From: Chloroflexota bacterium
GTDB lineage: Bacteria; Chloroflexota; UBA5177; JANWHV01
Assembly: GCA_025450375.1 (NCBI GenBank)
Contig: JANWHO010000254.1
Location: forward strand, 1-6,878
Length of the DNA: 6,878 nt
Direction: 5' to 3'
Part shown: positions 1 through 6,249 of the stretch, one piece after another
Position numbering within the stretch: position 1 is the first letter of the stretch
Layout: each line of letters begins with the position of its first letter
Notes under the pieces: generated by a model
What the model was told of the DNA's origin: nothing
Seen by the model: only the letters and a program-made list of their open reading frames with translations
Databases searched by the model: none
Translations under genes and position numbers: made by a program

Positions 1-936
1 CGGAGACGCCGCGTTCAGATGAGCAAGCGCCTGATAATAGATGGCGTCAAAGGCGGCGTAACGGCCTCGATTGAGACGCGGCCCGGACAGAGCCGCGGCG
101 GCAGCCGCCGCGATATGGCGCGCCTCCGTCAGGTACGCCGCGCTGCCTGTAAGTTTGGCGTAGGCCAGGTTGGCGTCAATCATCACGCCCTGGTTGTAGG
201 ACACGATGTCCTTGTCTATGGCGCCGTTCATCCCCACATGATCCCAGAACAATCCGTTGGGTGCGCCCAGATTCGCGTTTTCCCAGGCATAGAGACGCCG
301 GGCCCAGTCGCGATACACGCTCTTATGCGTTAGAACGGCCAGACGTGCCGCGATGGTGATCGCGGGCGCCGTGGAAACGGTAGGCCGGTCGCTACTCCCG
401 TCGGCCCACAAAAGGCCGCCACCGTGCTTAGTATCCCAGGCGGTGATCAGGTACGCGAAGATAGACTCCGCGCGTGCGATGTACGCCGGGTCGTGCAGCA
501 GATCGTAGGCGTCAAGGAGGTCGAGCGCGATCCAGTTATCGTCATCAGTATAGCGAAGGCTGCGGATAATGCGCGCGTGATACCCGCCCTGAGGTGACAG
601 AAAGATGTGCAGGGATCCGATGATGCGACGTACTCGCGCGATATCCGGCCCCGCGTGCGTGCTCCGCGCCACGGCGATCGCGGCGGCCAGCACCTGGGAG
701 GTCGGCCAGAGCGCGATATACGGCTCATGCTGCCCGCCCGTCGCGCGGTAGAGCCCGGCATGCGCGTCGTAAAAGTCGTGCTCGAGTTGTGTCATGGCCT
801 GGATGGCCTGATTGGAAAAATTGGCGTTCGCGGCATATGCCTGACCGGGCGCGACGAGAGTGCTATGTACCACGAGCAATGCGATGAGCGTGAGAACCAG
901 GTGACGAAGCAATCCGCTCCGCGGACGAGAATGCAT
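1..936 (-). CDS. Secreted GH76-like alpha-1,6-mannanase (3' end outside window)
   Basis: Reading the minus strand from an ATG at 936 gives 312 uninterrupted codons to the window edge, so the C-terminus is missing. Residues 1-35 form a signal peptide: a basic start (HSRPRSGLLRH), a hydrophobic core (LVLTLIALLVV) and a likely AYA|AN cleavage site. The mature part resembles glycoside hydrolase family 76, (alpha/alpha)6-barrel enzymes that cut alpha-1,6-mannan. It has YTDDDNW at 129-135, matching the family's Y-x-DD-N-x-W catalytic block (D131-D132 as the likely acid pair), a Gly-rich GGGLLW at 172-177, and VSYNQGVMIDANLAY at 245-259, matching the family's YNQG helix. The start is supported by AAAGGAA about six bases upstream; an in-frame ATG at 1011 lacks a site and would bury the signal peptide. 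Family membership is inferred by motif. A related six-hairpin glycosidase, or loss of activity, is possible. The gene is divergent from tlyA. Confidence 0.8.
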   Translation of the reverse strand, partial: MHSRPRSGLLRHLVLTLIALLVVHSTLVAPGQAYAANANFSNQAIQAMTQLEHDFYDAHAGLYRATGGQHEPYIALWPTSQVLAAAIAVARSTHAGPDIARVRRIIGSLHIFLSPQGGYHARIIRSLRYTDDDNWIALDLLDAYDLLHDPAYIARAESIFAYLITAWDTKHGGGLLWADGSSDRPTVSTAPAITIAARLAVLTHKSVYRDWARRLYAWENANLGAPNGLFWDHVGMNGAIDKDIVSYNQGVMIDANLAYAKLTGSAAYLTEARHIAAAAAAALSGPRLNRGRYAAFDAIYYQALAHLNAASP

Positions 937-1003
937 GGGCTTTCCTTTTGCGGTTGGCGCTGATGATTGTGAGAGGGAGTATCGATGGGAACGCCTGCTC
1001 TTG

Positions 1004-1017
1004 AGTACCATGGTACT
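1004..1017. promoter_or_regulatory. Perfect 14-bp palindrome between divergent genes
   Basis: AGTACCATGGTACT reads identically on both strands. It lies about 67 bases before the mannanase start and 60 bases before the tlyA start, where a dimeric repressor or activator would sit to control either gene. I could not define a convincing -35/-10 pair for either direction in this 141-base spacer, so the operator role is inferred from symmetry and position only. Confidence 0.35.
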
Positions 1018-1077
1018 GTCTAAAGGTCAGGGTGTAGTAGGGGGCTCTTCCGGATTTTGGATTTGGCTGTACCGTAG

Positions 1078-1917
1078 GTGTCACATCAAGCAAAATCACG
1101 GGCGGGCGAAAAAGTCCGCCTCGATCAGCTTTTGGTCGATCAGAGCCTGGCTGGGGGACGCGGAGAAGCCCAACGCTTGATCGAGGGTGGACTGGTCAGT
1201 GCCGGGGGCTTGCTCCTCACGCGTCCCGGACAGGCCGTCGCCAAGGACCTTCAGCTTGTCGTGGAGCGCCCGCCGGTCACGTACGCCAGCCGGGGCGGCC
1301 TGAAGCTGGCGGCGGCTCTGGATCGATTCCCTGTCCTCGTGGCCGGCGTGGTGGCGCTCGACACCGGCGCTTCCACGGGAGGCTTCACCGATGTGCTTCT
1401 GCGGCGCGGCGCGGCGCGCGTGTACGCGATCGACGTGGGGTACGGACAGCTCGCCTGGACTCTCCGGACGGACCCAAGGGTGGTGGTGATGGAGCGGGTG
1501 AACATCCGCTACCTCCACGAGTTGCCGGAGCGGCCCGCGCTGGCTACAATCGACGTATCATTCATCTCCCTTGACCTGGTGTTGCCGGCGATCCGGCGGT
1601 TGCTGGCCGACGACGGCCAGGCAATCTGCTTGATCAAGCCGCAGTTCGAGGCCGGCAAGAGCTACGTTGGCAAGGGAGGCGTGGTACGAGACCCCGAGGC
1701 GCACGCGATGGTGCTGCGCCGCGTGTTGGGGCGCGCCCGCGACGACGGTTGGCGCGTGGGCGGTCTGCTCCGCTCTCCCATCACCGGACCGGCCGGGAAT
1801 CGTGAGTTTCTCGCCTGGCTGCATCACGGCCCGGCGCCGGATGACGATGACCTTGAACGCAGCATAGCGGGAGTGCTCAGTGGCCCAGATACCCCTTCTG
1901 CCGACCGAGCCCTTTAG
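1078..1917 (+). CDS. tlyA: TlyA family rRNA 2'-O-methyltransferase
   Basis: This is a 279-residue member of the TlyA/hemolysin A family. In studied members it is an S-adenosylmethionine-dependent methyltransferase that 2'-O-methylates cytidines in 16S and/or 23S rRNA. An S4 RNA-binding domain spans about residues 13-62 (VRLDQLLVDQSLAGGR), followed by the conserved YASRGGLKL linker at 69-77. The FtsJ-like domain carries the SAM-binding LDTGASTGGFTD (94-105), DVGYGQL (119-125), DVSFISL (159-165), IKPQFEAG (186-193) and GVVRD (201-205). The GTG at 1078 directly follows an in-frame TAG, and no other start leaves the S4 domain whole, but its ribosome site is weak. The gene overlaps nadK by 38 bases, implying one transcript and coupled translation. 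The family call is firm. The exact rRNA target cannot be read from sequence, and the old 'hemolysin' label should not be taken as function. Confidence 0.95.
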   Translation: MSHQAKSRAGEKVRLDQLLVDQSLAGGRGEAQRLIEGGLVSAGGLLLTRPGQAVAKDLQLVVERPPVTYASRGGLKLAAALDRFPVLVAGVVALDTGASTGGFTDVLLRRGAARVYAIDVGYGQLAWTLRTDPRVVVMERVNIRYLHELPERPALATIDVSFISLDLVLPAIRRLLADDGQAICLIKPQFEAGKSYVGKGGVVRDPEAHAMVLRRVLGRARDDGWRVGGLLRSPITGPAGNREFLAWLHHGPAPDDDDLERSIAGVLSGPDTPSADRAL

Positions 1918-2758
1918 CAGTCCGCCCCTGCGCCGGGTCGCGGTATTCTATCACCCAAAAGTACGGCCGGCCCGTGCCATGGCGGACCAGGTGCGCGAGT
2001 TAGCGGATAGACTGGGCCTCCCAGTCCATACAAGCTCCGTCTGGGATACCGCGGCGGTGGAGGCTCTGATCCCTCAGGTCGATGTGTGTGTCGTACTGGG
2101 TGGCGACGGCAGCATGCTCCGGGCGGCTCGCTTTGCCGCCCCGCATGGGGTTCCCGTGTTGGGGATCAATCTGGGGAAGCTGGGATTCCTGGCCGAGTTG
2201 GAGCCGGATGAGTTGGAGTACCGCTTGCCGACCCTGCTGGGTGGGAACTACTGGATCGAGGAGCGCATCATGATCGATGCCGAATTGTACCGGGAGGGCG
2301 CGCTCATGGGCCGATATGACTGCCTGAACGAGGTGGTGGTGGGGCGCCGGCAACTTTCGCGGGTCGTGAGAATCCACGCGAGCATCGATGGCCATGGCTT
2401 GACCATCTATACCGCCGATGGGGTACTGGTCGCCACTCCCACCGGTTCCACCGCCTATGCCCTGGCCGCCGGAGGGCCGATCCTGCACCCGGAGGTGCGG
2501 AACCTCGTCCTGGTGCCCATTAGCGCCCACCTTTCATTGCGTGGCCCTTTGGTGTTGCCCGAGACCACCGAGGTGCGGCTGACCGTGCAGACGGACCACG
2601 AGGCGGGCGCCAGCTTCGACGGCCAGAGCGATGTTCACCTGCTCAGCAACGATCAGGTAGTGGTTCGGGTGGGACCGAGAATGGCCCGCTTCGTGCGGGG
2701 GCAGGAGCGCTCCTACTTTTATCACACCCTGGTACATAAGCTGGGGGTTCGGCACTAG
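1880..2758 (+). CDS. nadK: NAD kinase
   Basis: This 292-residue cytoplasmic enzyme phosphorylates NAD to NADP using ATP or polyphosphate, and is the route to the cell's NADP pool. The diagnostic GGDGS lies at 74-78 (catalytic D76) and NLGKLGFL at 97-104. LNEVVVGR (149-156) supplies the NAD-binding Asn-Glu pair. The long glycine-rich block runs through DGVLVATPTGSTAYA (180-194) and AAGGPI (196-201), and FDGQ sits at 246-249. All family motifs are present and the length is typical. The GTG start at 1880 has GGGAG at 1869-1873, six bases away, and lies inside the end of tlyA, so the two are co-transcribed. tlyA and nadK are neighbours in many Gram-positive and related genomes, often with recN next; here recN does not follow. 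The first 17 residues, before the Rossmann-like start RRVAVFYHP, are a poorly conserved extension. Confidence 0.97.
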   Translation: MAQIPLLPTEPFSSPPLRRVAVFYHPKVRPARAMADQVRELADRLGLPVHTSSVWDTAAVEALIPQVDVCVVLGGDGSMLRAARFAAPHGVPVLGINLGKLGFLAELEPDELEYRLPTLLGGNYWIEERIMIDAELYREGALMGRYDCLNEVVVGRRQLSRVVRIHASIDGHGLTIYTADGVLVATPTGSTAYALAAGGPILHPEVRNLVLVPISAHLSLRGPLVLPETTEVRLTVQTDHEAGASFDGQSDVHLLSNDQVVVRVGPRMARFVRGQERSYFYHTLVHKLGVRH

Positions 2759-2761
2759 AGT

Positions 2762-2800
2762 CCCAGTGGCCGTGTCTCGGGCGTGAGGCGCCGGACTGGG
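2762..2800. terminator. Weak inverted repeat after nadK
   Basis: CCCAGT at 2762-2767 pairs with ACTGGG at 2795-2800, with GGC/GCC able to extend the stem across a two-base bulge. It begins four bases after the nadK stop, between convergent genes, so it could end transcription from either side. No T-tract follows on either strand, so an intrinsic terminator is unproven. Confidence 0.3.
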
Positions 2801-2814
2801 CGAGGAACCGCGGC

Positions 2815-3096
2815 TTACGCCGCGAACCAACCAGCAGCGCGCATGGTGCAGTGGTGACCGAGTTGCACATCCCATTGTCCACAGGCCATTTCTCCGACTG
2901 GCACATAATGTGTGATTGGGATGAGGAACTCCGGTACGCTTTCCACATGCGCAAAGAATGCATCGAGATCGCGATTAAAGTCGGCGAATCGCTTAAAAAC
3001 TTCCCAGACAGTCCGCACGTCAGGGCTAGCGAAGTTAACCCCGGCTTGCTCAAGCATCGTTTTGAGAACAGCTTCGGTTTGGCTGACCGTTAGCAT
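2815..3096 (-). CDS. Small protein of unknown function
   Basis: This minus-strand frame encodes 93 residues, starting MLTVSQTEAVLKTMLEQAG and ending AAGWFAA. I do not recognise a family. AGGAGG at 3103-3108 stands six bases from the ATG at 3096, the best ribosome binding site in the window, so I prefer this start to an upstream in-frame one at 3117. The first half is rich in helix-forming residues with several acidic ones (TVWEVFKRFADFNRDLDAFFAHVE, about residues 29-52). The second half has two cysteines (C73 and C84), a His-His pair (82-83) and two tryptophans, with no DxxCxxC-type metal site. There is no signal peptide or membrane segment. It converges on nadK. The opposite strand is also open here (2851-3093) but lacks a ribosome site, so it is treated as a shadow. 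Confidence 0.55.
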   Translation of the reverse strand: MLTVSQTEAVLKTMLEQAGVNFASPDVRTVWEVFKRFADFNRDLDAFFAHVESVPEFLIPITHYVPVGEMACGQWDVQLGHHCTMRAAGWFAA

Positions 3097-3102
3097 GACG
3101 TA

Positions 3103-3108
3103 CCTCCT
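3103..3108 (-). promoter_or_regulatory. Strong Shine-Dalgarno site
   Basis: AGGAGG followed by six bases and ATG on the minus strand. This is the main evidence that the small unknown gene is translated, and it decides the start at 3096 over the longer reading from 3117. Confidence 0.7.
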
Positions 3109-3212
3109 AGCAGCCAATGTAGCAGAACCGGAGTGGCATGCCTTGAGGTTTCAGCCTATGGCATCGCTACTTCATGTTGAGCGACGAGCGCCCGGGCCGC
3201 CTCCAGACACAT

Positions 3213-3713
3213 AGCTTCGGCTTCGACTATGGTCTTCTGGCCCTCGCAAGTTGCCTGGTCCCCGACTATGCGCGGCAGATTACCGATCCGATCCCCATCG
3301 CTGGTCACCACGAGACCGGCGAGGTCACGGCTGTACTGCACTTCTTCGATCGGGAGGGCACGACCATCCTCTGCTACGCGAATGATGTCGCCACGCCCAA
3401 AGGCGGTACCCCTCTGGACGGTCTCATCGCGGGCGTGGTCCGAGTCCTGAATAGTACTGGCTCTCAGGAGGGTCTCATTCAGGGTGATGGGGACGAGCTA
3501 TGCCGCCATGATGTGGTCCTGGGTCTCACGGCGATTCTCAGTGTCTATCCGCACCGGGTCGAGTATGGGGGTAACATCCGAGCATGGGTGGCGAATCCAG
3601 AGACGCGAGCCCCGGTAATGAGGCTCGTGGAGCATCATCTTGGAGCTTACCTCACCGCGCATCCCGCTCAGGCGCGCGAAGTCGGGCAGCGCTGTCTCGC
3701 GCGGCGAGAGTAC
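3213..3713 (+). pseudogene. Decayed type IIA topoisomerase B subunit fragment (GyrB/ParE-like)
   Basis: The plus frame opened by the ATG at 3174 contains, in order, blocks resembling the end of the GyrB/ParE ATPase region and its transducer domain. In numbering from that ATG these are SFGFDYGLLALAS (14-26, compare FDYETLAxRLRE), ILCYANDVATPKGGTPLDG (65-83, compare FANNINTxxGGTHLxGF), VVRVLN (88-93), DVVLGLTAILSV (113-124, compare DVREGLTAVISV), a GG...NPETR stretch (132-145, compare EGQTKTKLGNPEVR) and HLGAYLTAHPAQARE (155-169). About 40 residues normally found before residue 51 are missing. The ATP-contacting QTK loop reads NIR (134-136, bases 3573-3581). The N-terminal GHKL motifs and the TOPRIM domain are absent, and no ribosome site precedes the ATG. 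I read it as a relic that cannot work as a topoisomerase subunit. The homology is by eye, and gyrB and parE cannot be told apart. Confidence 0.6.
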
Positions 3714-3914
3714 ATGGACAGGACAGTCCTATCGCAGCACGACCGCGGCCGCTCCGGTCAATCTGGCGGGGCGGCATGCGCATATATCTCAGGCTTGGCT
3801 TGTTCGCGACGAGCAAGGATTGCGCGAAAGGAGCCCAAAGGAGGGTACACCCCTTTCAGAGAGAAAGGGCACGGCGGCGCGCTCTGTCCTGTAATGAATT
3901 GTCCTCAATGCCAC
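3714..3914. other. Gene-free stretch after the topoisomerase relic
   Basis: No frame here has both a plausible start and recognisable protein content, although the plus frame from the relic stays open through it and into the antisense of the GGDEF-EAL gene. It holds a tandem pair of AAAGGAG (3827-3833 and 3837-3843, period ten) and a short hairpin (3851-3869). No tRNA, insertion sequence end or attachment site was recognised. Confidence 0.5.
3851..3869. repeat. Perfect 7-bp hairpin downstream of the GGDEF-EAL gene
   Basis: CCCTTTC (3851-3857) and GAAAGGG (3863-3869) pair perfectly around a five-base loop. It lies 46 bases beyond the stop of the minus-strand GGDEF-EAL gene. It could help end or protect that transcript, but no T-run follows on the minus strand, so a terminator call would be weak. 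Confidence 0.35.
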
Positions 3915-5771
3915 CTAACTTCTCACCGGGGTAAAGGACGCGGCGCGTACCCAACTCTCCACCTCGGCCGCCGGCAATGGGCGGCTCACATGGTAGCCCT
4001 GGGCGACGTTGCAGCGCATGGCGCCGAGCAACTCATAGGTCCGCTGGCTCTCCACGCCTTCCGCTACCACGTCCAGCCCGAGCGCGTGCGCCAAGGCGGT
4101 GACCGAGCGTACGATCATGCGGTCCGTGCGCATCCCGCCCGTGCCCTGAGCGCTCAGATTTAGCACGAATGCCTTGTCGATCTTGAGTTCGTTGACCGGC
4201 AGTTGCTTGAGGTAGCCCAGGGCTGAATGCCCGGTGCCGAAATCGTCGATGGCGAGCTTAAGACCAAGGGCGCTCAGCCGGGTCAGCACCTCCATCGCCG
4301 CCGCGGGGTCCGCCATCAGGAGGCTCTCCGTGATTTCAAGGGTCAGCATGGAGGCCGGCATCCCCGTCCGGGCAAGGAGGCTGGAGACCAGCTCGGGAAG
4401 ATTGGGATCCTGTACGTTGCGCATGGATAGGTTTACGGCGATCGGCAGGCGCAGCCCAGCCGCCATCCATTTCCGGCAATCGTGCAGGGCGCGGTCAAGC
4501 ACCCACTGGGTCAGAGGGCCGATCAGGCCGGTCTCCTCCGCCAGGGGAATGAATTGATCGGGAGTGATCAGACCGAGCTCGGGATGGCGCCAGCGTACCA
4601 GCGCCTCGACGCCGCATACCTTCCCGGTTTCGAGGCGAATCTTTGGTTGATAGTAGAGGCAGAGACCGTCCTGTAGGATCGCCTGCTGCAATCCACCCGC
4701 CAGTTGCAAAAGGCGGGGACTATGATGGTCCTCATCCGGCGCATAGAGCACATGCCCACTGTGACGACCCTTGGCCACATACATTGCCACGTCCGCGCAA
4801 CGAAGGAGCATGTTGGCATCCTGCCCATGGTCGGGCGCCAGGGCCACGCCGATGCTGCCTCCGACGCGGAGGGCATGACCATCGAGCAAATACGGCGCCG
4901 CGAAGATGAGTGAGCAGCGTTGCGCCAGGGACGCCGCGCCCTCGGCGTCGACGCCGGGCAGTACCACGGCGAACTCGTCGCCGCCCAGACGAATCAGACT
5001 GCCGGCCCCAGCCAATGCTTCCCGCAGGCGCGTCGTGACCTGCTGCAAGAGCAAATCACCGGCGTGATGGCCCAGCGTGTCATTCACCTGTTTGAAGCGG
5101 TCCAGGTCGAGGAGGAGGAGGGCCAGTTGCGGGACGCCGCGCGGCCCAGGCCGGAGCGCCTTGAGCAAGCTCTCGTGAAGAAGGGTGCGGTTAGGAAGGC
5201 CGGTGAGCGGATCGGTGGTGGCGACCAATTGGAGATGCTCGTTCATCGAGGTCAACTGTTGATTGGCCAGGGAAAGCGCCGCGTTGCTGAGGGTCGTGCC
5301 GCCGAGCCTGGTCATGGCCCCGGCATGTCGCCACATGGCCAGGGCAAGCAGCACGGCGACGCCGAGCACGAGGCCGAGCCGCACCCACGGCGAATGGGGC
5401 TCCATCCAGAGCCCAACCAGGGCCAATCCCGAACTGGCCCCGAGGATGTAGGGGAGGATCATCCACCAGCGGGTTGCCGCGGCGGGCGTGGCGATACCGG
5501 ATTCGCCGGTGCCGGCGCCGGATAACGCCAGGCCACGCTCGGACCCCACCAGGCGGAGGCGGAGGCCACGGCGCCCCGGGCGCTCCTGAGGCGGATGGGA
5601 ATAGGGCGCGGACGCGGGCCGGATATGTGGCGCCTTGGCCGGAGTTTCCGGGGGGACCAAGGCGACCGTCGGGCCGGGCACGGTCGCCAGATGTGTCCTG
5701 GGCGTACCCGCGTAGTCCGCGTCCCGGACCAGGACCCGACGTAATCCGTTTCGATTGCTGTCAACTGCCAC
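3915..5771 (-). CDS. Membrane-anchored GGDEF-EAL c-di-GMP turnover protein
   Basis: A 618-residue protein that makes and/or breaks the second messenger cyclic di-GMP. Residues 1-100 are Pro/Arg/Ala-rich and look disordered. Two membrane helices follow (about 102-122 and 129-147), then a helical linker (about 157-185). The GGDEF domain starts at DPLTGLPNR (187-195) and has DLDRFKQVND (222-231) and an intact GGDEF at 263-267. The inhibitory RxxD site is lost: its place (254-257) reads AGAG. The EAL domain has EAL at 389-391, N447 (NLSM), E479 (LEITES), DDFGTG (509-514), K530, E571 (AEGVES) and Q591 (QGY), so the metal and catalytic residues for phosphodiesterase activity are present. Both halves look competent; the net activity cannot be told from sequence. 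The GTG start has GGAGGT eight bases upstream. No periplasmic sensor domain fits in the few residues between the helices, so sensing may lie in the membrane or the N-terminal tail. Confidence 0.93.
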   Translation of the reverse strand: MAVDSNRNGLRRVLVRDADYAGTPRTHLATVPGPTVALVPPETPAKAPHIRPASAPYSHPPQERPGRRGLRLRLVGSERGLALSGAGTGESGIATPAAATRWWMILPYILGASSGLALVGLWMEPHSPWVRLGLVLGVAVLLALAMWRHAGAMTRLGGTTLSNAALSLANQQLTSMNEHLQLVATTDPLTGLPNRTLLHESLLKALRPGPRGVPQLALLLLDLDRFKQVNDTLGHHAGDLLLQQVTTRLREALAGAGSLIRLGGDEFAVVLPGVDAEGAASLAQRCSLIFAAPYLLDGHALRVGGSIGVALAPDHGQDANMLLRCADVAMYVAKGRHSGHVLYAPDEDHHSPRLLQLAGGLQQAILQDGLCLYYQPKIRLETGKVCGVEALVRWRHPELGLITPDQFIPLAEETGLIGPLTQWVLDRALHDCRKWMAAGLRLPIAVNLSMRNVQDPNLPELVSSLLARTGMPASMLTLEITESLLMADPAAAMEVLTRLSALGLKLAIDDFGTGHSALGYLKQLPVNELKIDKAFVLNLSAQGTGGMRTDRMIVRSVTALAHALGLDVVAEGVESQRTYELLGAMRCNVAQGYHVSRPLPAAEVESWVRAASFTPVRS

Positions 5772-5779
5772 GCGACCGG

Positions 5780-5785
5780 ACCTCC
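5780..5785 (-). promoter_or_regulatory. Shine-Dalgarno site of the GGDEF-EAL gene
   Basis: GGAGGT on the minus strand, eight bases before the GTG at 5771. It supports the GTG start and hence the long Pro-rich N-terminal tail, which might otherwise be doubted. Confidence 0.7.
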
Positions 5786-5925
5786 AGCATGAGTGTGCAT
5801 CAGCATCACTACTCGCAGTTTACGCTCCATTGGGCGCGAATCCACGTACCCATTCGGGTAACACCTCCGGCCTACATGGGTTACTACCCCTTGATCTCGG
5901 GACCGCGCTATCTCCGCAATCCGGC

Positions 5926-5939
5926 ATCATCTCGATGAT
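5926..5939. promoter_or_regulatory. Interrupted palindrome ATCATC-TC-GATGAT
   Basis: Two six-base arms flank a two-base centre. Its core TCATCTCGATGA (5927-5938) matches the core of the palindrome at 6147-6164 at 11 of 12 positions. It lies 155 bases upstream of the GGDEF-EAL start. A shared operator is inferred from symmetry and similarity only. Confidence 0.35.
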
Positions 5940-6146
5940 CGCCAGACGCCAGATCGTGGCCCCAGGGATGGATCCTTAAGTTTGGCGTGTTATTATCAGT
6001 AGATAGTGCTCTCCTCCTAAGCCACGCCAGCGCCCGTGACCGCACTCTCTCGGGCGACCTTTCCCGCGGCCTACCGAGGTCGGCGCGTCATCCCCAGGAA
6101 CCGCGACGCATACTGCCGCCTGGCACCACACACCCGGCATGTGATC

Positions 6147-6164
6147 CCGTCATCGCGATGACGG
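6147..6164. promoter_or_regulatory. Perfect 18-bp palindrome upstream of coxB
   Basis: CCGTCATCGCGATGACGG is a perfect two-fold symmetric site about 85 bases before the oxidase subunit II start. As DNA it suits a dimeric regulator; as RNA it could fold only poorly because there is no loop. Its core recurs with one change at 5927-5938. Confidence 0.45.
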
Positions 6165-6210
6165 AGGAAAGCCTTGGCGTCACTGGCCGTCTCCTGGGTG
6201 GCAATGGATC

Positions 6211-6227
6211 GCCGGCTGTTTGCCGGC
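6211..6227 (+). promoter_or_regulatory. GC hairpin just upstream of the coxB ribosome site
   Basis: GCCGGC-TGTTT-GCCGGC forms a six-pair all-GC stem with a five-base loop. It ends about nine bases before GGAGG (6237-6241). CCTGG at 6193-6197 can also pair with CCAGG at 6228-6232 outside it. It may limit ribosome access or stabilise the mRNA 5' end; no such effect is shown. Confidence 0.4.
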
Positions 6228-6249
6228 CCAGGCAGGGGAGGTGGGATCT

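Larger units (their letters stand above)
5772..6249. other. 478-base divergent spacer between GGDEF-EAL and oxidase genes
   Basis: No convincing protein gene lies here; the open frames are short and lack ribosome sites or recognisable content. It holds the GGDEF-EAL ribosome site (5780-5785), a cluster of pairable ACCCAT/GGGT repeats (5847-5889), an AT-rich patch with TATTAT at 5991-5996 that could be a -10 element (on the minus strand it gives GATAAT, but no good -35 on either side), two related palindromes, a hairpin and the oxidase ribosome site. The promoters of both flanking genes must lie here unless they are read from elsewhere. Confidence 0.6.

Noticed and set aside
937..1011. Longer mannanase start at the in-frame ATG at 1011
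   Set aside because: It has no ribosome site and would place 25 polar residues ahead of a well-formed signal peptide, while the ATG at 936 has AAAGGAA at good spacing.
2000..2530. A 176-codon minus-strand frame
   Set aside because: It is antisense to nadK, whose motifs are unambiguous in this stretch.
3156..3341. HicB-antitoxin-like pattern on the minus strand (LPRIVG...TIVEAEAMCLEAARAL)
   Set aside because: Spacing of the key Gly and Thr does not fit HicB, no HicA-like toxin is adjacent, and the frame is the codon-aligned antisense of the topoisomerase-like frame.
3714..3914. Continuation of the topoisomerase relic (TOPRIM part) in another frame
   Set aside because: A faint likeness to the SLPGKLADC region in the frame from 3640 is too short and lacks the following EGDSAGG motif.
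3174..4163. A 329-codon plus-strand frame taken as one full gene
   Set aside because: Only about residues 14-180 show homology. The rest runs through non-coding sequence and the antisense of the GGDEF-EAL gene, and no ribosome site precedes the ATG.
4920..5525. A 201-codon plus-strand frame
   Set aside because: It is antisense to the clear GGDEF domain coding sequence and has no recognisable content.
5841..5905. c-di-GMP (GEMM) riboswitch, suggested by CCTCCGGCCTA and the neighbouring c-di-GMP gene
   Set aside because: Only this short string resembles the class. The conserved paired core and the tetraloop-receptor arrangement are not visible, and it is on the wrong strand for the GGDEF-EAL gene.
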